Notes: generated from the letters alone by a model not told the origin. A stretch of 64,000 nucleotides of DNA from Holtiella tumoricola (GCF_027857615.1 NZ_JAQIFT010000008.1:20598-84597); one strand, 5' to 3'. Shown: positions 35,760 to 44,375, counted from the stretch's first letter. Translations and numbers: made by a program.

Positions 35760-35788
35760 ATATTACAAAAAAAATAGCAACAATACAA
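35760..35788 (-). promoter_or_regulatory. malQ-glgP promoter
   Basis: Minus strand TTGTAT (35783-35788), 17-nt spacer, TAATAT (35760-35765). The double operator begins 7 nt downstream. Confidence 0.6.
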
Positions 35789-35858
35789 TATTTTTACAAC
35801 TTTTTCTTTAATTTTGTGTAAAATTTGCATTATTGCTATTCATTTTTGTGAATTTTTA

Positions 35859-36863
35859 CTATATTTCTATACAAGAATTTCCTTCTATAAGATCTGCATC
35901 TAATAAGATAGATATGGACTGCTTATTGCCATTCAATTGTTCAAAAAGTAAATCAGCGCTCAATTTGGCCATTTCTTCCCTAGGTTGCTTAACTGTTGTA
36001 ATAGTTGGTGTGTAATATTGTGCAATATCCATTCCATCAAATCCTACAATTGAGATATCCTGTCCTATTTGTAGCCCACTATCTGTTATAGCTTTAGCCA
36101 CACCTATAGCCATACTATCTGATACAGCAAAAATAGCCGTAGGTTTCTTATTCTGTAAAAGCTTTATTGTTTCTTCATAAGCTTTCTCCATAAGATAGTG
36201 CCCCTTAAGTACATTTTCTTTATCAAATGGTATATTACTCTCTTCAAGTGCTCTACAATATCCCTTGTATCTTTCTAAGCTGGCTGCTTCTTTTTCATCA
36301 CAGATCATAATACTAATATCTTTATGGCCTTTTTCAATCAAATAGTTAACCGCTTTATAAGCAGCCTCTTCATTGTTAATATCAATAATAGATACATGCT
36401 GCTTATTATTCATAGCAACAGGTAGGTTAATAGAAGTTAAGATGATAGGTACATCGATATGTTTAAAGGTATCTTCCTGTATATCATTAAATTTTCCACC
36501 AAGGCATATAACACCTTGTAATTTTCTTTCTTTTATAAATCTTAACGTACTCTCAATATCATCCTCTTCAACTTCTGTATGTTGTAAGAGCATTGTATAA
36601 CCTTCAAATTGAATTTTTTTACTGATTATACTAACCATCTCAGATAAAAAAGGGTTGAAAATCCCTTTAATCAGTATACCAATATTTTTTGTACTGATTT
36701 GTTTAAGTACCCTAGCACTACTATTGGGGATATAGTTATATTCTTTTATAATGTTTAAAACATGTTCTCTTGTTTCTTTTTTTACATCTGGGTGATTGTT
36801 CACCACTCGCGACACTGTACTTACCCCTACACCCGACAACCTTGCAATATCTTTAATATTCAT
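35859..36863 (-). CDS. LacI family transcriptional regulator
   Basis: 334 residues: helix-turn-helix and hinge (1-55, IARLSGVGVSTVSRVVNN) followed by a periplasmic-binding-protein-like effector domain. It sits just upstream of malQ-glgP and probably represses the maltodextrin genes by binding the CG-centred operators at 35730-35753 and 31815-31834. Its ATG overlaps the stop of the molybdopterin oxidoreductase gene (ATGA), so it is translationally coupled to that gene and apparently has no promoter of its own nearby. This link to an unrelated-looking redox enzyme is odd. Confidence 0.9.
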   Translation of the reverse strand: MNIKDIARLSGVGVSTVSRVVNNHPDVKKETREHVLNIIKEYNYIPNSSARVLKQISTKNIGILIKGIFNPFLSEMVSIISKKIQFEGYTMLLQHTEVEEDDIESTLRFIKERKLQGVICLGGKFNDIQEDTFKHIDVPIILTSINLPVAMNNKQHVSIIDINNEEAAYKAVNYLIEKGHKDISIMICDEKEAASLERYKGYCRALEESNIPFDKENVLKGHYLMEKAYEETIKLLQNKKPTAIFAVSDSMAIGVAKAITDSGLQIGQDISIVGFDGMDIAQYYTPTITTVKQPREEMAKLSADLLFEQLNGNKQSISILLDADLIEGNSCIEI

Positions 36864-38806
36864 TTATCTCTTCCCTTCAGCCTTACAAATGTTTCATTGT
36901 ATGTTACTTGTCCACCTATATCTGATATTCCTGATTCAGTTATCCAATTAGGATTCCCATGTTTTTTCCACCAACCTACATACATCATAACAACATGGTC
37001 ACCAATATGATCATCTATCTCTAATTTTACTTGTATTGCACCTTTTTCAGATTCTAAATAAATGATTTCCCCATCTTCAAACTCATGCCTTTTTGCCATT
37101 TTAGAATTAATATAGGCCTTTGCTATCCCATCCTTATCCATAAAATGTTGACTAAATAAAGAGTCTCTACTATGATTGGTTAGCAATCTAAATTGATTAT
37201 CTCTTTGCCTATGATTTTGTTTATCCTCTTCAGTAAATGCATCTTTATTAAAAAGAATTTCAAATTTTCCTGATGGGGTAAGAAATACCTTATCCTTCCA
37301 AGCAATGCTTTCATGTAAAGTGAAATAATGATTGATTAAATACTCTAAGCTCATTTCTTCGTGCTTTTCTTTGAGTGGTTCTATTACTTTATCTAAATAT
37401 TCTCTCTTGCTTACTTGAGGATAATCTTTTAACTCTAGCTTCATAGCTAAGGCTCTATAAAAAGCATACTCATCCATTAATGCCTCTTTAGGTTCTAACG
37501 CTTTCTCATTATAAGTTATATAAGGATTTGTCATTGAACTAAAAAGTAAATCTTCACTTTCCAAAACTGTTGTTGTTGGAATGAATAAATCACATACCTG
37601 TGCTGTATCAGTTAAAAACAAATCAAAGCATACTTTAAACTCAATCTTTTGTAAGGCTTCTTCTAAGCTTCTAAGATCTGGTAGCTGGTTAAGTAAATTA
37701 CTTTTTGTTATAATAGCTATTTTGATATCATTTTCTTGGATAAAGTCACTTATATGACTTACATAAAACGCTTGATTATTAGCATAACCCTCACTATTAT
37801 ATGGATCTAAATTTAAAACATTTGGGTAAACTTTATTTGCGTAGTTAACACCACCACCGCTTACGCCTATTTGACCTGTTAATGCTGCTAATGCATCTAT
37901 CAGCCAAATTGTATTACCTCCGTAAGCATACTTTTGTAAGCCATATCCTAAAAGAATAGTTGCATAGAAATCTGTATACTTTTCTACTAAGAAGTCTACT
38001 TCAGCTTCTGTCACACCTGCTTTTTCACATAGTTTTTCCATATTAAATGTTTCCACATAATCCCTATATGCCTCAAATCCATTGACATATTTTGATATAT
38101 ATTCTTTGTTATATAGGTTCTTTTCAATAATTTTTTTAGCCATTGCTAAAGCTAATGCACCATCACCACCAGCTTTAATCCTAACATATTTGTCTGCTTG
38201 CGTAGCTGTTGCAGTACATATAGGATCAATTACAATAACATAACTTCCTTGTTGCTTAGCTTTCTTAATCATTTGCATTGTATGAATTGTTGTATATGCA
38301 GGATTTTTGCCCCATACTATAATCGTCTTACTATTTAACATATCTTCTAATGCATGACTTCGTACATCCCCAAAGTTCTGGTTCTGTGCTGCAATACCTG
38401 CACTCCAGCAAGGCCCGCCTTTTTGCTTAGAAACACCACCAAAAAAGTTAAAAAATACATCACCTATACTTTTAAGTACACTTCCACTTCCATACTGTTC
38501 ATAATACAAAATAGACTTTGAACCATACGCTTCTTTATACATTCCTAATTTTTGAGCCATAAGTTCTATAGCCTGGTTAAAAGAAATCTCTTGCCATTTT
38601 CCATCTACTTTAAGTAATGGACTATATTGTCTCTCTGGATGATTGGTACGGTCTAAATGCATTAATCCCTTTTTACAAATAAAACCTTTGGTATAAGGAT
38701 GTTCCTTATCTCCTTCAATTTTTATAACTTGATTTTCATCTACATAAACATTAAATTTACAACAATCAAAACAATCTAGTGTACATCCAAGACTTAATTT
38801 TTTCAT
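36860..38806 (-). CDS. Molybdopterin-dependent oxidoreductase (DMSO reductase family)
   Basis: 648-residue catalytic subunit with an N-terminal [4Fe-4S] site (Cys8, Cys12, Cys15 or Cys16, Cys44) and bis-molybdopterin domains. Cys133 in GGPCWSAG is a candidate metal ligand. There is no twin-arginine signal, so it acts in the cytoplasm. The substrate is unknown; relatives include formate dehydrogenase-like and acetylene hydratase-like proteins. No electron-transfer subunit or cofactor synthesis gene is nearby. GGAGGG precedes the ATG. It follows a small unknown gene by 10 nt and overlaps the LacI gene, making a three-gene unit. Confidence 0.85.
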   Translation of the reverse strand: MKKLSLGCTLDCFDCCKFNVYVDENQVIKIEGDKEHPYTKGFICKKGLMHLDRTNHPERQYSPLLKVDGKWQEISFNQAIELMAQKLGMYKEAYGSKSILYYEQYGSGSVLKSIGDVFFNFFGGVSKQKGGPCWSAGIAAQNQNFGDVRSHALEDMLNSKTIIVWGKNPAYTTIHTMQMIKKAKQQGSYVIVIDPICTATATQADKYVRIKAGGDGALALAMAKKIIEKNLYNKEYISKYVNGFEAYRDYVETFNMEKLCEKAGVTEAEVDFLVEKYTDFYATILLGYGLQKYAYGGNTIWLIDALAALTGQIGVSGGGVNYANKVYPNVLNLDPYNSEGYANNQAFYVSHISDFIQENDIKIAIITKSNLLNQLPDLRSLEEALQKIEFKVCFDLFLTDTAQVCDLFIPTTTVLESEDLLFSSMTNPYITYNEKALEPKEALMDEYAFYRALAMKLELKDYPQVSKREYLDKVIEPLKEKHEEMSLEYLINHYFTLHESIAWKDKVFLTPSGKFEILFNKDAFTEEDKQNHRQRDNQFRLLTNHSRDSLFSQHFMDKDGIAKAYINSKMAKRHEFEDGEIIYLESEKGAIQVKLEIDDHIGDHVVMMYVGWWKKHGNPNWITESGISDIGGQVTYNETFVRLKGRDK

Positions 38807-38816
38807 ATGATCCCTC

Positions 38817-39041
38817 CTATATATTATTTATTTTACCCTTTATTTTTTTTAGGAATTGATCTTTAAGTGCATTTTTATCTTCTAATTCTTTTATTTTCTT
38901 ATTTAAATATTTTATATGCTCTATGGTCACTTTAGCTCCATTTTTATTAACTACATCATCACTTTCTAATACTTCATTAAGCCAGTGTAAGGTTGAATTT
39001 TTTATCATTTCATTATACGTATTGTCTTCTCTACCAAACAT
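38817..39041 (-). CDS. Small protein of unknown function
   Basis: 74 residues with a predicted coiled coil over the C-terminal half (KYLNKKIKELEDKNALKDQF). I do not recognise it. The ATG at 39041 has AAGGAG eight nt upstream; an earlier in-frame ATG at 39065 does not. It precedes the molybdopterin oxidoreductase gene by 10 nt and is surely co-transcribed with it, so it might be a partner or chaperone of that enzyme (speculative). Confidence 0.65.
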   Translation of the reverse strand: MFGREDNTYNEMIKNSTLHWLNEVLESDDVVNKNGAKVTIEHIKYLNKKIKELEDKNALKDQFLKKIKGKINNI

Positions 39042-39174
39042 TATTTGTTCTCCTTCTATTCTCAACTAGTCATCTGCTTTTTATTTATTATAAACTATAT
39101 AATACCTCAAAATATAATCTTTTTACTTTTTTCGCCTTTTATATCTATTAAATTTAAAAAATTATTCTATAAAG

Positions 39175-39214
39175 AAAAGCCTTCAACATACTTACTATAT
39201 GTTGAAAGCCTTTT
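39175..39214 (-). terminator. Terminator of MutS2-like gene
   Basis: Arms AAAAGCCTTCAACATA and TATGTTGAAAGCCTTTT pair with one bulged base; T-run on the minus strand. Confidence 0.85.
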
Positions 39215-39226
39215 AAATTAATCTTT

Positions 39227-41122
39227 CTAATTACTTATTTTACTTTCTTTGCGAATTTTCTTAAGCGCTTTTTTTGAACCTCTTGCAATATCATGCTCTA
39301 GCTTTCTTTCTTTGAAACTTGTAAAAAGGCTGTCTAGATCATAATCTGCAGGATATAAATCTCTTGCACGGAGTTTTAATTTCACTCTTCTCTCATCTGC
39401 TTCTACTAATTCACCTTTATAAAATACAATTAGAGATTCTAATTGAGTCTTTGGCTTATAAACGATTGCTTCTTCACCATACTCTAACAATATAACTTTA
39501 TCGCCCTTTTCTAATATTTCTCTTTGTACTTCTTGTTCTTTGGTATTCTCTATGTGTAGTCTTTTTCTCTTAGGCTCAACTGTCTCGTAGTTATAGCATT
39601 TTTCTTTCATATAACGTGCTGCATTCTTTAGAATATCTGCTCCAATGCCCATCTTCTTTGCGATCCATAATGCATTACTTTCTCCTGCTTGACCTATGAG
39701 AAGTTTATAAAGGGGTTCTAAAGTTTCTCTATTAAATTGCATCGCTGCATTTTCAAAGTCAGGATGTCCTGCTGAGAAATCTTTGATTTCATTGTAGTGG
39801 GTTGTTGCAACCGTAATAGCACCTTTTTGATAGAGTGCTTCTAATATAGCAATAGCTAGCGCTGCACCCTCCCCAGGCTCTGTCCCACTTCCTATTTCAT
39901 CAAATAGAAGTAGAGTAGATTTATTTGTGTTATTTACGATTGAGGCTAGGTTTTTGACATGAGATGAAAAAGTACTTAAAGCATTCTCAAGGCTTTGACC
40001 ATCACCAATATCTACATATACTTTATCAAACACAGACATCTTTGTGCCTTCACCTACTGGTATATGAAAACCGGATTGCATAGCAAGTGTTAATAAGCCT
40101 ACTGTCTTTAAAACAATTGTTTTCCCACCTGCATTTGGACCTGTTATGATTAAGCTACGATAATCTGTCCCTATCTTAAAGTCTAGTGGTACCACTTTAC
40201 CTTTTAGAAGAGGGTGGCGGCCTTGCTTAATCTCAACCATGCCATAATCATTAATTTGTGGGCTTCTTCCATCTAAACTTTTGCTATATTTTGCTTTAGC
40301 AAAAATCATATCATATTGTCCCATAACTTCCATATTACGTTTGATACTGTCACACTTTTCATATACAAGACCTGTTAGGTAAGATAATACTTTATACTCT
40401 TCCATAGATTCTTCTACTTGTAGATTCAGTAACTCAGCTGTATATTTATTTACACTATTAATTTCCATGAATGCTGTTTTATCTGTACTTTCAACCACAG
40501 TTCCTTCAACTTTATTCTTATAAGCAAGTTTAATAGGTACAGTTAACTTTTCTTGCCTTTTACTAATAAAGAACTCTTGAATATAAGATTTATTATGAGG
40601 ATTTTTTAAGAACTGGTTCAATCTTTCTTCTATTTTATCTTCTGCTATTGCCATATGTCTTCGAATCTTCTTTAACGTATTACTGGCTTCATCGCAAACT
40701 TTATTGTTACGTACTGCATATTCTATTTCTTCTTCAATAGTCGGAAAAGGTTGAATACATAGGCTATAGCCTTGTAGCATGGGTACTTCGATGCTCCTAT
40801 CCTTCATATAAGTTTGGATCTTCTGACATCCTCTTAAGAAGGCTGCAATTTGCGTAATTTGTTCCTCGTTTAGGATGATATCCTTTTCTACCTTCTCTAT
40901 AAGCTCAGCAATATTTGAAATCCCTTGTAATGGTACACTCCCTGTACAATCAAGTAGGCGCCTTGCCTCAGTTGTCTCTTCTAATCTATTTAATACCACC
41001 TTTTTATTGCCACTTGGCATTAAATCTCTTATAAGCTTTTTCCCTAAACTACTTACACAGTAAGATTCTACGATTTCTTTCATCTCGTTATATTGTAATT
41101 TTTCAAATACTTCATTATTCAT
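39227..41122 (-). CDS. MutS2-like ATPase lacking Smr domain
   Basis: 631 residues with core and lever helices (1-300) and a MutS-family ATPase: Walker A TGPNAGGKTIVLKT (about residues 327-340), Walker B STLLLFDEIGSGTEPGEG. It resembles MutS2, but the C-terminal part is short and ends in a basic tail (KKALKKIRKESK). The Smr nuclease domain of about 80 residues that completes typical 780-residue MutS2 is missing. MutS2 acts on collided ribosomes in Bacillus subtilis and in recombination suppression; a shorter paralogue could act on stalled ribosomes or DNA. AAAGGAG precedes the ATG. It lies behind a long leader with an intrinsic terminator, so it is probably regulated by premature termination. 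Confidence 0.85.
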   Translation of the reverse strand: MNNEVFEKLQYNEMKEIVESYCVSSLGKKLIRDLMPSGNKKVVLNRLEETTEARRLLDCTGSVPLQGISNIAELIEKVEKDIILNEEQITQIAAFLRGCQKIQTYMKDRSIEVPMLQGYSLCIQPFPTIEEEIEYAVRNNKVCDEASNTLKKIRRHMAIAEDKIEERLNQFLKNPHNKSYIQEFFISKRQEKLTVPIKLAYKNKVEGTVVESTDKTAFMEINSVNKYTAELLNLQVEESMEEYKVLSYLTGLVYEKCDSIKRNMEVMGQYDMIFAKAKYSKSLDGRSPQINDYGMVEIKQGRHPLLKGKVVPLDFKIGTDYRSLIITGPNAGGKTIVLKTVGLLTLAMQSGFHIPVGEGTKMSVFDKVYVDIGDGQSLENALSTFSSHVKNLASIVNNTNKSTLLLFDEIGSGTEPGEGAALAIAILEALYQKGAITVATTHYNEIKDFSAGHPDFENAAMQFNRETLEPLYKLLIGQAGESNALWIAKKMGIGADILKNAARYMKEKCYNYETVEPKRKRLHIENTKEQEVQREILEKGDKVILLEYGEEAIVYKPKTQLESLIVFYKGELVEADERRVKLKLRARDLYPADYDLDSLFTSFKERKLEHDIARGSKKALKKIRKESKISN

Positions 41123-41333
41123 TATTTATAGGTCTCCTTTAATTTCAATCACTACTTGGACCTTTGCTTACACATCTACAAATAAATACAAGATAGCACA
41201 CATGCTATTTTAAAATTAGATTTTAATATTCTCATCTTGTATAACTCTATCCTAAATTATGTCTTTTACCACATCTAGAACTATCATCTTTTTATTTCTT
41301 AATATGCTATTAAATCTTATCTTTCCTAAAATA

Positions 41334-41364
41334 TAAAAAAGGCAACGTACAAAAATACGCTGCC
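41334..41364 (-). terminator. Leader terminator (attenuator) upstream of MutS2-like gene
   Basis: On the minus strand GGCAGCGTA pairs with TACGTTGCC across a six-base loop, followed by TTTTTTAT. It lies about 215 nt upstream of the MutS2-like start and 270 nt downstream of a consensus promoter pointing at it. No gene on the minus strand lies between. Confidence 0.85.
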
Positions 41365-41628
41365 TTCACTTATACCATTTCTATTATACATTATAAATAG
41401 CCTCATTCTACCATGCTTAAAGCATCTTCAATAAGTAGGCATAACTATAATGTTGACCGAATAGACATGTTTAGTTGTGCGTTTTGTATCTTCATAGATT
41501 TGCAAACAAAGGTATCACAAACAAAGGGTATAATTACCCCTAGTTTTAATAACTTTTGTTTACCATATTTAATTAATCTATTTTAGATACCTCCACACTC
41601 ACAAACATGTCTCCTTTACTATTATGAT
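41365..41628 (-). ncRNA. Leader RNA or small RNA of the MutS2-like gene
   Basis: Predicted transcript from the promoter at 41635-41663 to the terminator at 41334-41364, about 290 nt in its short form. It contains AAAGGAG followed by an 11-codon ORF (ATG at 41607-41609, peptide MFVSVEVSKID). It also has a GGGTAATTATACCC hairpin at about 41528-41541 and no long ORF. It could be an attenuation leader or an independent RNA. It does not match tmRNA, RNase P RNA, SRP RNA or T-box landmarks that I know. Confidence 0.5.
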
Positions 41629-41634
41629 GATAAC

Positions 41635-41663
41635 ATTATATGCAATAATGCTGTTGCTGTCAA
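41635..41663 (-). promoter_or_regulatory. Consensus promoter facing the MutS2-like gene
   Basis: Minus strand has a perfect TTGACA (41658-41663), 17-nt spacer, perfect TATAAT (41635-41640). It drives the leader with the terminator at 41334-41364. Confidence 0.85.
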
Positions 41664-41756
41664 AGTAAATTTATTCTATATCTTAAATTTATCTACTTTA
41701 TCTTATGAACCATAGATTTCTATCTCACAATATATTTATAAAACCGCTTTTAAGCA

Positions 41757-41792
41757 TCGAACATTTTAATCATTTTTATAAACAATGTTCGA
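41757..41792. repeat. Inverted repeat near nucleosidase promoter
   Basis: TCGAACATT (41757-41765) and AATGTTCGA (41784-41792) are perfect 9-bp arms separated by 18 nt, just upstream of the -35 at 41801. Possible operator or stem. The half-sites resemble LexA-type sequence, but the spacing is far too long for LexA. Confidence 0.45.
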
Positions 41793-41800
41793 ATCAATTG

Positions 41801-41829
41801 TTGACTCTTTATATTCTTCCTTATATAAT
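41801..41829 (+). promoter_or_regulatory. Promoter of the nucleosidase-like gene
   Basis: TTGACT (41801-41806), 17-nt spacer, TATAAT (41824-41829), followed 43 nt later by the start codon. Confidence 0.8.
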
Positions 41830-41872
41830 GAGTTCATAAATAGACTAACGTTCAACTTGAGGAGATACTAAC

Positions 41873-42787
41873 ATGAATAAACTTTTTAAAAAAGCTCTTA
41901 CACTTTTTGCAGTAGCATCTATCGGTGCTGTAATGATGGGTGCAGCACCTGCAAATACAGTTAATAACGAAATGATTCCAGCGATCAAGCTTGTTGAGGC
42001 AACTCAAAGACCACTTCTTATCCAAGGTGCAATGGATGTTGAAACTGAAATTATGATGGCAGCACTTGAAAATCCTGAAGATATTACTTTAGGTGTTTGG
42101 AAATATACAACAGGTACATTAAATGGTTATCCTGTTGTAATCTCTAGAACACGTATTGGTATGGTCAATGCAGCAGCCTCTACTACACTTGCTATTGAAC
42201 ATTTCAATCCTGTAGCAATTATTAACCAAGGTACAGCAGGGGGACATGATCCTGAACTTCACAAATATGATATTGTACTTGGTAAAGAAGTAGTAAACAT
42301 GGGTGCATTCAAAACAGACTTTACAGAAAAAAGTGAAGGTATTCATCCAACAACATGGAAACCTATGACTCTTGAAATCGTAGATAACCAAACTGGTGAA
42401 TGGACTGAAGTAGGTAGTTTCCCTGCTGATGAAGCACTTCTTGCTGCAGCAAATAGTGTAAAGGATACGCATACAAAAGGTAAAGTTGTTGAAGGTACTG
42501 TAGGCTCTGCCGATGAATGGAATAAAGAAATTGATCGTATTTTATGGCTTAACGAAACCCTTGGTACATCTGCAGAGGAAATGGAAACTGCTGCTGCTGC
42601 TCAAATTGCAGCAACTTATGATATTCCATTCTTAAGTATTCGTATCTTATCAAATAATGAAGTACATAAAGAAGCCTATGACCGTACAACAGGTGAAGAT
42701 TCTCAAGCTTTCACTTTACAAGTTGCAAAAGCATATATCGATAACTACTTATTAGTAGAAACTGAAGAAGTCACTACAACAAAATAA
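41873..42787 (+). CDS. Secreted MTA/SAH nucleosidase-like (phosphorylase superfamily) protein
   Basis: 304 residues with a signal peptide (1-25, ending near AAPA) followed by a PNP/UDP-phosphorylase-superfamily fold. The INQGTAGG loop and the EEMETAA ribose-binding motif (Glu236, Met237, Glu238) match MTA/SAH nucleosidases. The catalytic Asp of the cytosolic enzymes is replaced by Asn261 in ILSNNE, which may shift substrate towards 6-oxopurine nucleosides or change activity. The export signal is unusual for this enzyme class. It could scavenge extracellular nucleosides. A strong promoter and own terminator make it monocistronic. GAGGAG-like sequence precedes the ATG. Confidence 0.82.
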   Translation: MNKLFKKALTLFAVASIGAVMMGAAPANTVNNEMIPAIKLVEATQRPLLIQGAMDVETEIMMAALENPEDITLGVWKYTTGTLNGYPVVISRTRIGMVNAAASTTLAIEHFNPVAIINQGTAGGHDPELHKYDIVLGKEVVNMGAFKTDFTEKSEGIHPTTWKPMTLEIVDNQTGEWTEVGSFPADEALLAAANSVKDTHTKGKVVEGTVGSADEWNKEIDRILWLNETLGTSAEEMETAAAAQIAATYDIPFLSIRILSNNEVHKEAYDRTTGEDSQAFTLQVAKAYIDNYLLVETEEVTTTK

Positions 42788-42790
42788 TTT

Positions 42791-42842
42791 ATTATCCCCC
42801 ATGCCTAAAAAATATTTCTGGGCATGGGGGATAATCTTTTTT
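42791..42842 (+). terminator. Terminator of nucleosidase-like gene
   Basis: Perfect 15-bp GC-rich stem ATTATCCCCCATGCC with GGCATGGGGGATAAT, followed by CTTTTTT. Confidence 0.92.
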
Positions 42843-42902
42843 ATAAATGATCTTTCCTGTTATTTATTTTGATAATCAAATATTTCCTTCATCAAACTTT
42901 CA

Positions 42903-42911
42903 TGCTATAAT
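42903..42911 (+). promoter_or_regulatory. Extended -10 promoter of alpha/beta hydrolase
   Basis: TGCTATAAT, a consensus extended -10, located 34 nt upstream of the hydrolase start codon. Confidence 0.55.
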
Positions 42912-42944
42912 ATGAAACACTAAAGGACATCAAGGAGCGTGACA

Positions 42945-43916
42945 ATGAAAAAATTCAAAAAAATTATAATTGGTATTATTGTCTTCATTCTACTTATAGG
43001 GACGATTGCCGTAGGATTTGGCGCAAACTACTTATATGATTTAGCATTAAACCCCTATACATCAAAAGACTTAATATTCGGTTCTGACGACGAGGATTCT
43101 GATGATGCAGTCAATCAAAATGAAACAAGTGGTGTGAGTACTATAGATGATCAAACATGGTTATTAGAACACAGTGGCTATGAGGACTTATTTATGACCT
43201 CTAGAGATGGTTTAAAACTCCATAATTATGTTCTTACTCAGCCAAACTCTAATAAATGGATGATTACTGTGCATGGCTATACTTCTGAAGGTGTATTAAT
43301 GGCTCCTTATGCTAGAAAATTTTATGATATGGGCTACAATGTAATCATTCCAGATCTTAGAAGTCATGGTCAAAGTGAAGGTGACTATATCGGAATGGGA
43401 TGGGATGAACGCTTTGATATTATTGATTTAGTTAGCTATATTGTAGAAAATAACCACGATGCTCAGATCACTCTATTTGGTGTTTCGATGGGCGCTGCAA
43501 CTGTTATGAATGTTTCAGGTGAAGAACTTCCAAGTAACGTTAAGGCCGTTATTGAAGACTGTGGCTATACCTCTGTTTGGGATCAATTTGCTTACCAACT
43601 AGATGACCTCTTCGGCTTACCAGCTTTCCCTATGATGCACACTGCAAGCTTAGTTGGTAAATTACGTGCTGGTTATTGGATAGGAGAAGCCTCTAGTATT
43701 GAGCAAGTCAAAAAATCTATAACACCTACACTATTCATTCATGGTAATGCTGATGATTTTGTTCCATACTTTATGCTAGATGAATTATATGCTGCTTCAA
43801 ATGCTGAGAAAGAAAAGTTAGTCATAGAAGGTGCCGGACATGCAAAATCAAAAGATGTAAATCCTGAACTCTACTGGTCAACTATTACAAACTTCTTAGA
43901 TAAATATGTAGATTAA
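42945..43916 (+). CDS. Membrane-anchored alpha/beta hydrolase
   Basis: 323 residues. One N-terminal membrane segment (about 6-30), then an acidic linker (DDEDSDD, about residues 45-53) and an alpha/beta-hydrolase domain facing outward. The catalytic triad is Ser in FGVSMGAA, Asp in GNADDFVP and His in GAGHAKS. It resembles YqkD-type hydrolases of Bacillus; the substrate (ester, peptide or lipid) is unknown. The ATG at 42945 is chosen because AAGGAG lies seven nt upstream; the GTG at 42939 is too close. Monocistronic. Confidence 0.85.
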   Translation: MKKFKKIIIGIIVFILLIGTIAVGFGANYLYDLALNPYTSKDLIFGSDDEDSDDAVNQNETSGVSTIDDQTWLLEHSGYEDLFMTSRDGLKLHNYVLTQPNSNKWMITVHGYTSEGVLMAPYARKFYDMGYNVIIPDLRSHGQSEGDYIGMGWDERFDIIDLVSYIVENNHDAQITLFGVSMGAATVMNVSGEELPSNVKAVIEDCGYTSVWDQFAYQLDDLFGLPAFPMMHTASLVGKLRAGYWIGEASSIEQVKKSITPTLFIHGNADDFVPYFMLDELYAASNAEKEKLVIEGAGHAKSKDVNPELYWSTITNFLDKYVD

Positions 43917-43945
43917 AGACTAAGTACTTGTTTACAATCTAAACT

Positions 43946-43987
43946 AAAAAAAGTAGAAGCTTAAATTAAAGAGCTTCTACTTTTTTA
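43946..43987. terminator. Bidirectional terminator between hydrolase and trxA
   Basis: AAAAAAAGTAGAAGC pairs with GCTTCTACTTTTTT across a 12-nt loop; T-runs in both directions between convergent genes. Confidence 0.9.
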
Positions 43988-44021
43988 TCTATATGAACTA
44001 GTTTAAACTAGGCTAAACAAC

Positions 44022-44336
44022 TTATTTAGCTTGTTCTATCATTGATATTAGAGCTGTCTTAGGTTGAAAACCTACACTTGTATGACGGACTTCTCCATTC
44101 ACAAACATCTTAATAGTAGGTATACTTTGAACGCTATATTTTGCTGCTAATTCTGTATTTTCATCTACATTTACTTTTACTATTTTTGCATGGTTTACTT
44201 CAGCTTGCACTTCTTCTAATATTGGTGCTAACATTTTACATGGTCCACACCAATCTGCGTAGAAATCTACTACTACAACGCCTTCTGCCTCTAATACTTC
44301 CATTTGAAACTCATTTTTATTAATATGTTTAATCAT
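44022..44336 (-). CDS. trxA: Thioredoxin
   Basis: 104-residue thioredoxin with active site Cys30-Gly-Pro-Cys33 in DWCGPC and cis-Pro in QSIPTIKMF. It reduces cytosolic protein disulfides using electrons from thioredoxin reductase, encoded 1 kb away. GGAGGC precedes the ATG. Its promoter carries the same upstream palindromic element found before the rclA-trxB-grx operon and the amino-acid ABC operon, so these are probably controlled together. Confidence 0.95.
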   Translation of the reverse strand: MIKHINKNEFQMEVLEAEGVVVVDFYADWCGPCKMLAPILEEVQAEVNHAKIVKVNVDENTELAAKYSVQSIPTIKMFVNGEVRHTSVGFQPKTALISMIEQAK

Positions 44337-44375
44337 AAACAGTGCCTCCTATGTTTCTAATCATTTCTTATCTTT

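Noticed and set aside
41520..41550. TPP riboswitch, suggested by ACTAGGGG in the MutS2-like leader
   Set aside because: The required CTGAGA and second conserved element are missing, and the downstream gene has no link to thiamine.
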